Shown here: piece by piece, positions 1-9,842 of the stretch
How positions within the stretch are numbered: the stretch's first letter is position 1
Layout of the letters: each line of letters begins with the position of its first letter
Notes under the pieces: generated by a model
Databases searched by the model: none
What the model was told of the DNA's origin: nothing
What the model saw: only the letters and a program-made list of their open reading frames with translations
Assembly: GCF_015775975.1 (NCBI RefSeq)
Contig: NZ_CP064056.1
Location: 186,001-250,000 of the forward strand
Direction: 5' to 3'
Source: Staphylococcus lloydii
Lineage (GTDB): Bacteria; Bacillota; Bacilli; Staphylococcales; Staphylococcaceae
Length of the DNA stretch: 64,000 nt
Made by a program: the position numbers and the translations under genes

Positions 1-1286
1 GGTGTTACCCATCCCATACCCATCGTAAAGAAGGGCAGATATTTTTCGCTGAATGAGATGATACTATGTGCGAATGATGTATTTGCAATAAGTGCAGGAC
101 TTGCTTTGATGCCGTCTGCAAATGATGCGACCATCGTGAAATATGTTGTGAATTGATAGACGATTTTTGAATGGTTAAATAATGAACTAAATAGTGTAAG
201 TAAAATAATGGTAATGGCTAATGGATACAAGAACATCAATACTGGTGTTGAGTAAGCGATGATTTTTGTTAAACCGATGTTAGCAAAAACACAAGAAATA
301 ATACTAACGACTGTCGCAAACATTAAATAATTTTGTTTTGGAAATAGTTCCGAAAATGTTTCTGAAAAGGCTGTGATTAAACCTATTGCAGTTTTTAAAC
401 AGGCAACAATAATGATTAACGACAGTAAAATGATGCCGTAATCACCTAAATAATATTGTGCAATTTGTGCGAGTGCGATACCACCATTTTCACTCATCTT
501 GAAATGGCCTAAACTCATCGTACCCATAAATGCCAATAAACTGTAAATGACACCCATTAAAAGGATGCTAATTGTACCGGATTTAACGGTTTCTTTAGCA
601 ATATGACTTGGATTTGTTACGCCAAGTTTTTTAATCGTGGTAACGACGATGATACCGAAAGCCAGTGCTGCTAAAGCATCTAACGTATTATAACCGTCAA
701 TAAATCCTTTTAAGAGTGCGCTGTTTTCGTAGTCTAGACTGATTTTAGCATCCGAAATGTGACCAATTGGTTTAATAAATGCTAATACGATAAGTAACCC
801 TAACAGCATTAAAAAAACTGGATTTAAAAATTTGCCAATATATTCTAAAATTTGTGATGGCTTTTTAGAGAAAAACCATGCGACAAAAAAGAATAAAATA
901 CTAAAAATTGATAAATACAGTGGCATAGATGAATTTGAAATAAATGGTGAAAATGCTATTTCAAATGATGTTGTCGCTAGCCTCGGCAAAGCGTAAAAAG
1001 GGCCAATGACTAAGTAAAGTAAAATTGTAAAAATATAAGCGTATTTAACGTTAACTCTTGAAACAACTTCGAATATACCAGTTGTTTTAGATATGCCGAT
1101 TGCAATAATACCTAAGAAAGGTAAACCAATGGCTGTAATTAAGAACCCTAAGTCTGCTTTGACAATATTTGAACCGGCAGCTTGTCCTAAATGTATGGGA
1201 AATATAAGGTTGCCAGCGCCGAAAAACAAGCCGAATAGCAACGATCCTATAAAGATATTTTCTTTAATACTAAGTTTATTTTTCAT
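1..1286 (-). CDS. brnQ: Branched-chain amino acid transporter, LIVCS family (3' end cut by window edge)
   Basis: This gene encodes a sodium- or proton-coupled carrier for leucine, isoleucine and valine in the cytoplasmic membrane. About 428 residues are visible on the minus strand. The protein opens [19 protein letters not shown], then FGAGNLIFP and PIHLGQAAG, which are hallmarks of the BrnQ/LIVCS family (usually about 440-450 residues, so only the C-terminal tip is missing). Roughly eleven hydrophobic segments follow. The start is ATG at 1286, with an AGGAG ribosome site at 1302-1306; the 15-base spacing is rather long. It is divergent from the teichoic acid-type enzyme at 1717. CodY control is common for this family, but I see no clear CodY box. 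Confidence 0.9.
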   Translation of the reverse strand, partial: MKNKLSIKENIFIGSLLFGLFFGAGNLIFPIHLGQAAGSNIVKADLGFLITAIGLPFLGIIAIGISKTTGIFEVVSRVNVKYAYIFTILLYLVIGPFYALPRLATTSFEIAFSPFISNSSMPLYLSIFSILFFFVAWFFSKKPSQILEYIGKFLNPVFLMLLGLLIVLAFIKPIGHISDAKISLDYENSALLKGFIDGYNTLDALAALAFGIIVVTTIKKLGVTNPSHIAKETVKSGTISILLMGVIYSLLAFMGTMSLGHFKMSENGGIALAQIAQYYLGDYGIILLSLIIIVACLKTAIGLITAFSETFSELFPKQNYLMFATVVSIISCVFANIGLTKIIAYSTPVLMFLYPLAITIILLTLFSSLFNHSKIVYQFTTYFTMVASFADGIKASPALIANTSFAHSIISFSEKYLPFFTMGMGWVT

Positions 1287-1716
1287 GATGATTTGTTCTT
1301 TCTCCTAATATGTTTTCTTTCATTTTTGAATGAGATGTTGATGCAGAACATATATATAATTCAAATTATTATGCCTTAGCATATGACGTTTTGCATTTTA
1401 GAAACCAATATATTAATAAAGGTGATTTTCACACTTATTAAAGCATTATAACAATGTTAATAGGTAACTGGAAGAACAAATAAAGACGGTGCGCTATATA
1501 AAAGGGAACTGCTGAATATTGGAGAGAGAAAAACGATTAGCCATTATCTAAGAAAATGTAAACAAAAAATCAGTGATTTTTAAAAAGATAATTTTTATAG
1601 TCATATTAAATAGAAATAATTAAAATACTTTAAACTATCTCTATTTAATAAATGTAAGGTTTTGATATAATAATATTATTGTTATAAATTAATCCTTTAA
1701 AAACGGAGAGAAAACA
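1287..1716. other. 430-bp divergent intergenic region
   Basis: This gap separates brnQ (minus) from the glycerophosphotransferase gene (plus). It is very AT-rich. An extended -10 element, TGaTATAAT, lies at 1663-1671 in the plus direction, about 45 bases before the TTG start at 1717, with no good -35. I see no convincing small gene, riboswitch or RNA gene. Confidence 0.4.
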
Positions 1717-3888
1717 TTGAATAAATTATCTGTTATTATTACTTTTTACAATAAAGAAGATCATATTTTAGATTGTCTTGAAAGTATAAAAAACCAACGT
1801 AATCAAAATTTTAACCTTATTATTGTTGATGATGGTTCAACTGACGCATCAGCTAATATAGTAAATGAAACTTTTAAAGATAGTATGCAAAATATTAACT
1901 ACATTACATTAGAAACAAATCAGGGCCACGCTTATGCTAGGAACAAGGCACTAGATGAAGTTGAAACACCCTATGTTATGTTCTTAGATGCTGACGATCA
2001 ATTGGCAAGCTACGCCGTTGAATTTTATTTATCTAAAGTGAACGGACTAGATGGACTCGTTGCGCCTGTACATAAGTTTAGCCTTGAAGATAAACCCCAA
2101 TATATTGATAAAGACAAGGTTAGAGTGAAATATTTAACTCAAAAATCAAATACTAATTCATTTTTGAGAAAGAATACTGTCTGTAATATTTTATTTAAAA
2201 CGGCTATTATCCAAGCTCATCACATTAGATTTAATGAAGACTTAAATATATATACGGATACTTCGTTTATCGTGGATTATATAAAGTATGTTGAAAAATT
2301 TGTTAGGGTCTTAAATTTCCCATTTTATTTCAGAGGGGAAGTATATGATCCGTTTGAAGGTAATGCGCTTAGCAGTCAAGATTTCATTTACACTTTTGAA
2401 GACTATGTAAATAGTTATTTTGATGCAATTAGCAAAACGGACAATAAAAAAGTAAAAGACTTTTTAACTAAAAAAATGAAAAGTAAAATAAAAAAAGGTT
2501 TCGATCCATCATTAAAAGACATTGAAACGAGATACAATGTGCTTGAGAAACCGTTAGTAGAAATAGTTAAATATTTAAAATGGGACTTACTTAAAGATTC
2601 TAAAATGCTTTATAATTTAGAAATGTTGTTCTTAATTATGAATTCGACTGACAACGCTAAGTTTATAAACAACATTAGACATGTAAGTAGACACGTTAAG
2701 AACATTATGAAAAAGAATAAAATGAAAAACCGTTCTAAATACTTATTGTTCGATAAAGAAGAAAATGTTGATGCAGATACTGTAATTTTTGAATCGTTTG
2801 GCGGTAAAAACTACAGTGATAGCCCGAAATATATTTATGAATATATGCAAAATCACTACCCAAAATTAAATTATATTTGGGTCTTCAATAATCCCAAAAG
2901 GAATTTAATTAAGGGTAATGCTAAAAAAGTGGAAAAGGGTTCTGAAGCATACTATGAAGCATATTCTAAAGCGAAATTTTGGGTTACAAACGCCAGATTA
3001 CCACAATATTTAAATAAAAAAGATAATCAAGAATATATTCAAACTTGGCATGGTACGCCATTGAAAAGATTAGGTAATGACATGAAGGTCGTTAGAATGC
3101 CTGGTACTACAACGTCTAGATATAAAAAGAATTTCTATTCTGAAACAATAAGATGGGATCATTTAGTTTCTCCTAATAGATATTCGACTGAAATTTTTAA
3201 ATCTGCATTTTGGATGAATGAAGAAAGGGTATGGGAAATCGGGTACCCAAGAAATGACGTATTAGTTAATAGAAGTAATGATGAAGACTTTAAAAATCGT
3301 TTAAGAAAGGACTTAAATATTCCTGAAGATAAAAAAATCATTATGTATGCACCAACGTGGAGAGATGATGAATTTATTAAAGCGGGGAAATATTTATTTG
3401 ATTTAAGAATCAACTTAGAAAATTTACAAAAAGAATTAGGCGACGAATATGTTGTTTTACTGCGTATGCATTATCTGATTTCTAACGCCTTAAACTTAAA
3501 AGGGTATGAAGATTTTGCCATCGATGTATCTAATTATAATGATATTTCTGAGCTCTATTTAATTACAGATGCACTTGTTACTGACTACTCTTCTGTAATG
3601 TTCGACTTTGGTATTTTAAAAAGACCTCAATTCTTCTTTGCTTATGATATTGAAAAGTATGATAAAGGCTTAAGAGGATTTTATATGGACTATATGAATG
3701 ACCTACCAGGCGAAATATTTACAGATGAATTTAAGCTTGCAAAAGAACTTAAAAATATAGATAAACATAAAGCGCTATATAAAGATAAAATTGAACAGTT
3801 TTATGAAAAATTCTGTTCATTAGAAACAGGCGAGGCTTCTAGATTTATTGGAAATTATATTTACGATCAATCAAGGTTAGAACGTTAA
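1717..3888 (+). CDS. Bifunctional GT2 glycosyltransferase / CDP-glycerol glycerophosphotransferase (TagF-like)
   Basis: This is a two-domain enzyme of 723 residues for building or decorating a teichoic acid-like cell-surface polymer. Residues 1 to about 250 form a GT-A family 2 glycosyltransferase, with VDDGSTD near residue 38 and the metal-binding LDADD near 91. Residues from about 350 to the end form a CDP-glycerol glycerophosphotransferase domain, with WHGTPLKRLG near 445, MYAPTWR near 543 and TDYSSVMFDF near 623, the usual TagF/TarL signature. No membrane segment is seen, so it probably acts on the inner membrane face. The start is TTG at 1717 with GGAGAG six bases upstream. It stands alone between brnQ and mmuP, away from the main tag/tar genes. 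The exact donor sugar and polymer are unknown. Confidence 0.88.
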   Translation: MNKLSVIITFYNKEDHILDCLESIKNQRNQNFNLIIVDDGSTDASANIVNETFKDSMQNINYITLETNQGHAYARNKALDEVETPYVMFLDADDQLASYAVEFYLSKVNGLDGLVAPVHKFSLEDKPQYIDKDKVRVKYLTQKSNTNSFLRKNTVCNILFKTAIIQAHHIRFNEDLNIYTDTSFIVDYIKYVEKFVRVLNFPFYFRGEVYDPFEGNALSSQDFIYTFEDYVNSYFDAISKTDNKKVKDFLTKKMKSKIKKGFDPSLKDIETRYNVLEKPLVEIVKYLKWDLLKDSKMLYNLEMLFLIMNSTDNAKFINNIRHVSRHVKNIMKKNKMKNRSKYLLFDKEENVDADTVIFESFGGKNYSDSPKYIYEYMQNHYPKLNYIWVFNNPKRNLIKGNAKKVEKGSEAYYEAYSKAKFWVTNARLPQYLNKKDNQEYIQTWHGTPLKRLGNDMKVVRMPGTTTSRYKKNFYSETIRWDHLVSPNRYSTEIFKSAFWMNEERVWEIGYPRNDVLVNRSNDEDFKNRLRKDLNIPEDKKIIMYAPTWRDDEFIKAGKYLFDLRINLENLQKELGDEYVVLLRMHYLISNALNLKGYEDFAIDVSNYNDISELYLITDALVTDYSSVMFDFGILKRPQFFFAYDIEKYDKGLRGFYMDYMNDLPGEIFTDEFKLAKELKNIDKHKALYKDKIEQFYEKFCSLETGEASRFIGNYIYDQSRLER

Positions 3889-3909
3889 ATTAATAATATT
3901 AATGGTGAC

Positions 3910-3945
3910 AAACCAGACTGTATTAAACAGTTTGGTTTGTTTTTT
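3910..3945 (+). terminator. Rho-independent terminator
   Basis: An 11-bp stem (AAACCAGACTG against CAGTTTGGTTT, with G-T pairs) is followed by a T run. It closes the preceding TagF-like gene. Confidence 0.8.
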
Positions 3946-4084
3946 ATATAAATTAACTATATTTAAATGATAATCATATGTACTAAGACGAAGAAATCAC
4001 GTACACAACCCGTCATTGACTAAATTTTCAGAAATATATAAAATATATACTTATATTCTTTAAATTAAATTAATGGGGGAAATA

Positions 4085-5422
4085 ATGGAAAAGCAAAATT
4101 TTAAGCGTGCGATGAAGTCGCGTCATATTATGTTATTAAGTTTTGGTGGTGTGATTGGGACAGGTCTATTTCTAAGTTCTGGTTACACTTTGCAACAAGC
4201 TGGCCCATTTGGTACGGTGCTATCTTATGTTGTTGGAGCAATACTGGTCTACCTTGTAATGCTATGTTTAGGTCAACTTGCGATTAAACACCCTGTAACA
4301 GGTGGATTTCATGTTTATGCTGCTAAATATTTACATCCCTCAATCGGTTACGTCGTGGCTTGGTTTTACTGGCTATGTTGGACGGTGGCACTTGGCTCTG
4401 AATTCACGGCGGTAGGGTTATTAATGCAAAAATGGTTTCCAGATATTCCAGTAGCTATATTTTCTGCAGTTTCAATTATATTTATTTTAATCTTTAATAT
4501 TATTTCGACACGCTTTTATGCCGAAGTAGAATTTTATTTCTCATTAGTAAAAGTATTAACAATTATTGGGTTTATCGTGTTAGGTATTTTAGTCATAGTA
4601 GGTCTTATCCATTATGATGGCTATAAAGGTACTGATACAATAGTAAACCGTTTTACAAATCCTGTGTTCCCTCATGGTATAGCCTCAGTATTTTTGACGA
4701 TGCTAGCAGTGAACTATGCATTTAGCGGTACTGAATTAATCGGAATAGCTGCAGGAGAAACGGAAGAACCGGAAAAGGTTATCCCTAAAGCAATTAAAGC
4801 TACTTTATGGCGTTTAGTTGTATTCTTTATTGGAACAATGGTTATTATTTCAGTATTGATACCGAGTTACCAAGGCAAATCTTTAAAAAGCCCCTTTGTG
4901 GTGATTTTACAAAATATCGGTGTACCTTATGCTGGTGATATTATGAACTTAGTTATCATTACGGCGCTTCTCTCTGCGGCTAATTCTGGTTTATATGCGG
5001 CTAGTCGAATGATTTGGAGTTTATCAAATGAAGGTACGATGCCTAAGTGGTTTGGGAAATTAAACAAATATCATATGCCGATAAGAGCAACGATATTTAG
5101 TATGATTGGTGGTTTATTATCGTTATTTTCGAGTATTTATGCGGCAGATACGCTTTATGTCGTGTTAGTTTCTTTAGCCGGTTTTGCGGTAGTCGTCGTC
5201 TGGATGAGTATTTGCGCATCATACTTTCAAGCGAAGCGGATCGATACACAATTGAACATACATATTTCAATCCCTATCGCAGGATTTATACTCTGCTTAA
5301 TATCTTGTGTTGGGATGTTGTTCGATACTAACCAAGCACCCGCACTATATTTCGGTTTACCTTTCGCAATTATAGCGGTAATATTTTACTTCGTTAAATA
5401 CCATAAAAAAGGAGAAATTTAA
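4085..5422 (+). CDS. mmuP: S-methylmethionine permease
   Basis: This APC-superfamily amino acid permease is predicted to import S-methylmethionine across the cytoplasmic membrane. It has about twelve membrane segments. GGVIGTGLF near the N-terminus, the WLCWTVALGSEFTA region and AFSGTELIGIAAGETEEP closely follow the E. coli MmuP pattern as I know it. The next gene, mmuM, uses the imported substrate, and the two genes abut exactly, so they form an operon. I choose ATG at 4085: an in-frame ATG at 4073 lacks a ribosome site, whereas the GGGGGA at 4075-4080 serves the later one. Length, about 445 residues, is normal for the family. Confidence 0.9.
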   Translation: MEKQNFKRAMKSRHIMLLSFGGVIGTGLFLSSGYTLQQAGPFGTVLSYVVGAILVYLVMLCLGQLAIKHPVTGGFHVYAAKYLHPSIGYVVAWFYWLCWTVALGSEFTAVGLLMQKWFPDIPVAIFSAVSIIFILIFNIISTRFYAEVEFYFSLVKVLTIIGFIVLGILVIVGLIHYDGYKGTDTIVNRFTNPVFPHGIASVFLTMLAVNYAFSGTELIGIAAGETEEPEKVIPKAIKATLWRLVVFFIGTMVIISVLIPSYQGKSLKSPFVVILQNIGVPYAGDIMNLVIITALLSAANSGLYAASRMIWSLSNEGTMPKWFGKLNKYHMPIRATIFSMIGGLLSLFSSIYAADTLYVVLVSLAGFAVVVVWMSICASYFQAKRIDTQLNIHISIPIAGFILCLISCVGMLFDTNQAPALYFGLPFAIIAVIFYFVKYHKKGEI

Positions 5423-6322
5423 ATGCGCTTATTAGATAAATTAGCCCAATCAGGTACGGTCGTTTTAGACGGCGGTTTGGCTACGACATTAGAAAGTTAT
5501 GGCTGTGATTTAAACACTTCGTTATGGTCTAGCGAAGTACTACGTACTGAAGTTGAAAAAATTGAGCAGGCACATCAAGATTTTACTAATGCCGGCGCAG
5601 ATATTGTCTTAACGAGTACATATCAAGCTAGCTTTCCTACATTTAAAAAAATTGGCTTATCTGATCAGGATATTTATAAAATATATGATAATGCTATCGA
5701 TAGTATTAAAAATGCGACATATGACAATCAAGTCATAGTTGGGAGCTTAGGACCATATGGCGCATATTTAAGTGATGGTTCTGAATACACAGGCGCATAT
5801 GATTTAACTGATGAAGATTATTATCAGTTTCATTACCAAAGAATCGAAGCGTTAATAACTCGAGGTATTCATGATTTTGTTTTTGAAACGACGCCTTCGT
5901 TTTCAGAGATTAAATCCATCGTAGAGACAATCATTCCACAATACGGTGAGGAAAATACATTTTGGATTTCGGTTACGGTTAATTTAGATGGCGATTTGTC
6001 TGATGGTACACCATTTGAAACGGTGGTAGATTACATTCAAAATCATAAAGAGAGTGTGCCGGTGTTTGGTATTAATTGCTCTAAGGTAAGCGCGGTAAAT
6101 AAAGCTATTGATAAGGGTCTAACTAGTCTGCCACAACAAGTTGCAATATATCCTAATGGGGGTGCAACATTTGATGCTGAGACTAAAACATGGTCTGATA
6201 ATGATGAACATGAACAACTGTTTGAAACAGTGCCACAATGGATTGAGCAGGGTGTAAAAGTTGTTGGAGGTTGCTGCCAAGTAAGTCCTAAAGATATTGC
6301 TAGAATTAACAAAATAACTTGA
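5423..6322 (+). CDS. mmuM: Homocysteine S-methyltransferase
   Basis: The enzyme transfers a methyl group from S-methylmethionine (or SAM) to homocysteine, giving methionine, in the cytoplasm. It has 299 residues. The zinc ligands expected for the family are present: Cys219 in GINCS, and Cys284-Cys285 in VVGGCCQ. VLDGGLATTLE at the N-terminus and GSLGPYGAYL near 108-117 also fit. The start codon directly follows the mmuP stop, with GGAGA upstream inside the end of mmuP, so translation is probably coupled. The pair lets the cell recover methionine from plant-derived S-methylmethionine. Confidence 0.92.
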   Translation: MRLLDKLAQSGTVVLDGGLATTLESYGCDLNTSLWSSEVLRTEVEKIEQAHQDFTNAGADIVLTSTYQASFPTFKKIGLSDQDIYKIYDNAIDSIKNATYDNQVIVGSLGPYGAYLSDGSEYTGAYDLTDEDYYQFHYQRIEALITRGIHDFVFETTPSFSEIKSIVETIIPQYGEENTFWISVTVNLDGDLSDGTPFETVVDYIQNHKESVPVFGINCSKVSAVNKAIDKGLTSLPQQVAIYPNGGATFDAETKTWSDNDEHEQLFETVPQWIEQGVKVVGGCCQVSPKDIARINKIT

Positions 6323-6641
6323 TATATAAAGAGAGCGAATCATAGATGATATGGTTCGCTCTCTTGTTTATTTACCAAAAGATAGTAACTTTTATTTTTT
6401 AACCATAGTTCATTTGTTATGAGTGTAGTTGAATCAACCAAAATGATTTCAACCTTTATTTAACGGGAAGTAATAGTATGTGTAGATATAGCAGTTTATG
6501 AAACTAGATGGTCATAGGTAACAAATTTTTTGATAAACAAACAGTTGTTTTGAATAATTAATAATATAGTAGAATAATAATGTTGTGAATTATTTAAAAT
6601 GAATTTATAGGTATTCCATAAACGAGGAGTAGTGAAAAGAA
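6323..6641. other. 319-bp intergenic region with mmuM terminator and MFS promoter
   Basis: It holds the mmuM terminator (6330-6366) and a plausible sigma-A promoter for the MFS gene: TTGAAT at 6550-6555 and AATAAT at 6573-6578, with a 17-base spacer. I see no small gene in the rest. Confidence 0.45.
6330..6366 (+). terminator. Rho-independent terminator after mmuM
   Basis: An inverted repeat (AGAGAGCGAATCAT against ATGGTTCGCTCTCT, one G-T pair) lies 8 bases after the mmuM stop. It is followed by a short T-rich stretch. Confidence 0.8.
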
Positions 6642-7853
6642 TTGAATAATCAAAAAAATAACAATACAAAAATGAAATGGGGATTCATCGGTGCAGTTTA
6701 TGCTTTTATGATTGTTATGATGGGGACTACACTGCCAACGCCACTATATCCAATTTATAGTGACACATTTCAATTATCACCCTTAATGATAACAATTATT
6801 TATGCAGTTTATGCCTTAGGCGTAATTGGTGGTTTGTTAGTATTTGGTCAACTGTCAGATCGTATCGGCAGACGCTATGTACTTATTCCGGGTATTATTT
6901 TATCTGTAATTAGCGCCGTTGTTTTTCTCTTAGCATCTAACGTAGGTCTTTTATTATTAGGAAGAGTGATTTCTGGGCTTTCTGCAGGACTATTCACAAG
7001 TACGGCTACGGCAACCATTGTAAATTTAGCGCCGGACAATAAAAAGAACCAAGCCTCTACGATTGCAAGTAGTGTGAACATGTTAGGTTTAGGATTTGGT
7101 CCGTTACTTTGCGGTGTGTTGGCACAATATCTTCCGTACGCGCTACATTTAGTCTTTATCGTTGATATTGTCCTACTTGTACCTGCATTTATTGGAATTT
7201 GGTTGATGCCAGAACCTATTCAAAATAAGCAAAGTTTTCATATTAAAGTTCAAAAATTGAGCGTACCTCGTAAGATTAGAGGCACATTTATTTATGCAGT
7301 GATACCAGTGTTTGTAGGATTTTCAATGTTAGGTCTATTTACGGCAATCTCACCTAATTTTTTAGGGGAGATCTTGAATATTCAAAACAAAGCCATTATA
7401 GGGGTAACGGTATTTTTAGTATTCTGTGCTTCCACAGTAGGTCAGTTATTATTTAAGCAAAAGTCAGATTACAACGTGCTCATATTAGGTAGTGCGACAT
7501 TGATTGTAGGCGTTATTTTAGTAGGCATATCATTGCCACTTAGTTCATACGCTTTATTACTAATTGGTGCAATTGTTTCAGGTTTCGGACAAGCGTTTAG
7601 TTTCCGTGCGGGTCTGTCTACGGTGAATAGTGTAGCACCATCTGATAAACAAGCCGAAATTACTTCAGCATTCTTTACTATTGCGTATGTAGCAATCTCT
7701 ATACCAGTAGTTGGCGTAGGATTATTACAACTCGGACTTTCCGTTCAAGGCGCAGGTATTGTATTTAGTATTATTGTGGTTGTACTCGCTATTATTTCAT
7801 TATTGCTATTACTTACTAATCACAACAAATCCAATCAAAATAAAGCAAAATAA
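6642..7853 (+). CDS. MFS transporter, probable drug/metabolite exporter
   Basis: This is a 403-residue major facilitator with about twelve membrane segments. Motif A is seen after the second segment as GQLSDRIGRRYVL near residues 68-80, and LGRVISGLSAG follows in the fourth. The 12-helix form and the proline/glycine-rich fifth segment (LGLGFGPLLCGVLA) suggest a proton-driven exporter, but the substrate cannot be read from sequence. The start is TTG at 6642; GAGGAG ends about a dozen bases upstream, which is a long spacing. A later ATG at 6672 (before KWGFIG) is an alternative. No regulator is adjacent. Confidence 0.8.
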   Translation: MNNQKNNNTKMKWGFIGAVYAFMIVMMGTTLPTPLYPIYSDTFQLSPLMITIIYAVYALGVIGGLLVFGQLSDRIGRRYVLIPGIILSVISAVVFLLASNVGLLLLGRVISGLSAGLFTSTATATIVNLAPDNKKNQASTIASSVNMLGLGFGPLLCGVLAQYLPYALHLVFIVDIVLLVPAFIGIWLMPEPIQNKQSFHIKVQKLSVPRKIRGTFIYAVIPVFVGFSMLGLFTAISPNFLGEILNIQNKAIIGVTVFLVFCASTVGQLLFKQKSDYNVLILGSATLIVGVILVGISLPLSSYALLLIGAIVSGFGQAFSFRAGLSTVNSVAPSDKQAEITSAFFTIAYVAISIPVVGVGLLQLGLSVQGAGIVFSIIVVVLAIISLLLLLTNHNKSNQNKAK

Positions 7854-7918
7854 AGTTTCGAAAATGCAGTGCATAAGCGACAATCGGTAACGCCATTATT
7901 GAAAAAAGAGGTGAAACG

Positions 7919-8545
7919 ATGGTAGAAACTTGGCATATATCTATGAATGACAACCGGACGCAACAATTAATGAATAAAGATAGTGTATTAGCTTCATTAA
8001 TTGCTGATATTGGTGATGTGAATAGAAATTTGAGAACAGACCCATTAAAGTCACTCATTCGCTCGATTGTAGGTCAACAAATTACAGTTAAAGCAGCAGC
8101 CGCCATTTTTGAGCGACTAACTCAAAAAATTAATAATGAGTGGTCAGTCGATAGGATTAGTAAGTTAACGCAAGAAGATATGGTAGCCATAGGATTATCT
8201 AAACCTAAACAGCAATATTTATTTAATCTTATTGAACATATTAAAAATAATAAACTCGAATTTAGTCAATTTGATAGCTTAAGTAACGACGATATTATTA
8301 AACAGTTAACTGCTGTAAAAGGCATTGGCAAATGGACGGCAGAAGTATTTTTGATTTTTACGATGCAAAGAGAGGATGTCGTACCCATTGACGATGTTGG
8401 ATTACAGCGTGCGGCAAAGCGTTTATATAAGGTTCCAGACGATAATGGCAAAGCATTATTAAAAAAATGCCAAGCTACTTGGGGTGCCCAAGCAACAATT
8501 GGTTGTTTGTATTTATGGGCATATATTCATAAATACAATATTTAA
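7919..8545 (+). CDS. DNA-3-methyladenine glycosylase, AlkA-like (HhH-GPD)
   Basis: This 208-residue base-excision repair enzyme should remove alkylated bases from DNA. The helix-hairpin-helix is clear (AVKGIGKWTAEVFLIF, residues 132-147). The catalytic aspartate lies in VVPIDDVGLQ (Asp158/159). SIVGQQITVKAAAAIFERL near 49-67 is the typical second HhH-GPD helix block. It lacks the Ada-type N-terminal domains of longer relatives and has no iron-sulfur cysteine cluster at the C-terminus, which sets it apart from Nth/MutY. The ATG at 7919 is preceded by an AGAGGTG ribosome site. It is followed by its own hairpin. Confidence 0.88.
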   Translation: MVETWHISMNDNRTQQLMNKDSVLASLIADIGDVNRNLRTDPLKSLIRSIVGQQITVKAAAAIFERLTQKINNEWSVDRISKLTQEDMVAIGLSKPKQQYLFNLIEHIKNNKLEFSQFDSLSNDDIIKQLTAVKGIGKWTAEVFLIFTMQREDVVPIDDVGLQRAAKRLYKVPDDNGKALLKKCQATWGAQATIGCLYLWAYIHKYNI

Positions 8546-8585
8546 AAAGCACCAATAGTAGTTTCAAAATCTTGATTTTCATATT

Positions 8586-8635
8586 ACTCCCATTCGGTTT
8601 ATACTTGATATAAAGTATCGACATGGGAGTTTTTA
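8586..8635 (+). terminator. Terminator-like hairpin after the glycosylase
   Basis: ACTCCCAT (8586-8593) pairs with ATGGGAGT (8623-8630). A smaller nested stem (ATACTT/AAGTAT) lies in the loop and five T follow. Confidence 0.6.
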
Positions 8636-8730
8636 TGTATAAAAATGGGATTTTTCAAATTACTTCCATATGAATGCATATACATTACATAAATAAAGCA
8701 TATAATTATTTCAACGAAAGGTTCTTGAAT

Positions 8731-9674
8731 ATGTTTAAAAAAGCATTAGCACGGTTACCAATCGCAATATCTGGGTTAGCGCTAGGCAATATAGCGCTAA
8801 GTAGTTTGTTTTATCATATAGATTTACCTATATGTGGATTAATATGCTTTATTATTTCCTGGGTAATTCTGATCTTGTTCTTTATAAAGTGGATTGTCAT
8901 GCCGCAAATGTTTATAAAAGAACTGAAAAATGTAAACACGTTTGCGATATTGCCTACCTTGCCAATGACGATAATGCTATTGTTAGCTATCATTAAAACT
9001 GACTTTTCAGTTGAAGCGGGAGTATTAGACATAATTTGGTATGCCTCAATTATGTTTCATATCTGTTTGATTATAGTATTTTTAGGCATTTATGCATTTA
9101 TGCATTTAGAAATTATAAGTCACGACCGAATACAAGTTGGTTTGTCATGTTTGTTGGAATAGGCGTCATCGGAGAAACAGCGCCCGCATTTAATAGTACT
9201 CTAGGATTAATAGCAACGCTGTTAGGCTCGTTGATGTTAATTGTCATACTTATTTATGTATTGATAGCTAAGACATGGCAAATCTATAATCAAGAACAAT
9301 ATCCAATGGTAATCATAATAAGTGCACCAGCGGCTTTATGTTTGAATGGCTATATTTTAAATAATTCAACTTATGCTACAACTTATGTAGTTAGCTTTAT
9401 TATATTATCGCAACTGTTATTCGTATTTTCGTTATTATTTTTCCCTACAATTATGAAAAGAGGATTTAAAGTCTCTTTTTCAGCATTAACTTTCCCGTGG
9501 GTAACGACAGCTGCGTCGTTATATAATGTCTCGCAAAAAGTTAATGTCAATGATATGACTATATATGTCTTCAATATACTCTCTTGGGTTGAAATTGTTT
9601 GGGCAACGCTTATTGTTATTTATGTAACTTACAAGTATTTCGTGTTTTTAACTGCTAAGCATGAAAGTAGATAA
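8731..9674 (+). pseudogene. TDT-family transporter (TehA/SLAC1-like), frameshifted by an 8-bp tandem duplication
   Basis: Two overlapping frames together make one membrane protein of about 310 residues. The first frame (from ATG 8731, ribosome site GAAAGG) carries FKKALARLPIAISGLALGN and the first helices. The second carries SWFVMFVGIGVIGETAP, a TDT-family hallmark, and the remaining helices to 9674. The break lies in a GCATTTAT tandem repeat at 9086-9108. Removing one 8-bp copy joins the frames seamlessly as FLGIYAFRNYKSRPNTSWF, so an extra repeat unit is the likely cause. TDT members export anions such as sulfite, tellurite or dicarboxylates. Whether the gene is dead, phase-variable or affected by a sequencing error cannot be told here. 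Confidence 0.85.
9086..9108 (+). repeat. Octamer tandem repeat GCATTTAT (two full copies plus seven bases)
   Basis: GCATTTAT at 9086-9093 and 9094-9101 is followed by GCATTTA at 9102-9108. A change of one unit shifts the reading frame of the TDT gene by two, which is exactly the shift observed. Confidence 0.9.
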
Positions 9675-9842
9675 TAACGATGTGTGTATCGAACAATTTT
9701 TACAACTGATTTTAATAATTTACAACTTTTTGAATTTATAAAATAACATTCAAAAGTATTTAGTAAATAAAAGTATAAAAGTTTAATTATTTTGTTATAC
9801 TCTTGTTAATCAATATTATAATTGACGAAATGAGGGGACAAA

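Noticed and set aside
1093..1308. 71-codon plus-strand frame at the start of brnQ
   Set aside because: It is antisense to the conserved N-terminal coding part of brnQ and has no ribosome site.
9036..9674. Separate second membrane protein gene after the first TDT frame
   Set aside because: The two frames join seamlessly once one 8-bp repeat is removed, so they are one broken gene and not two genes.
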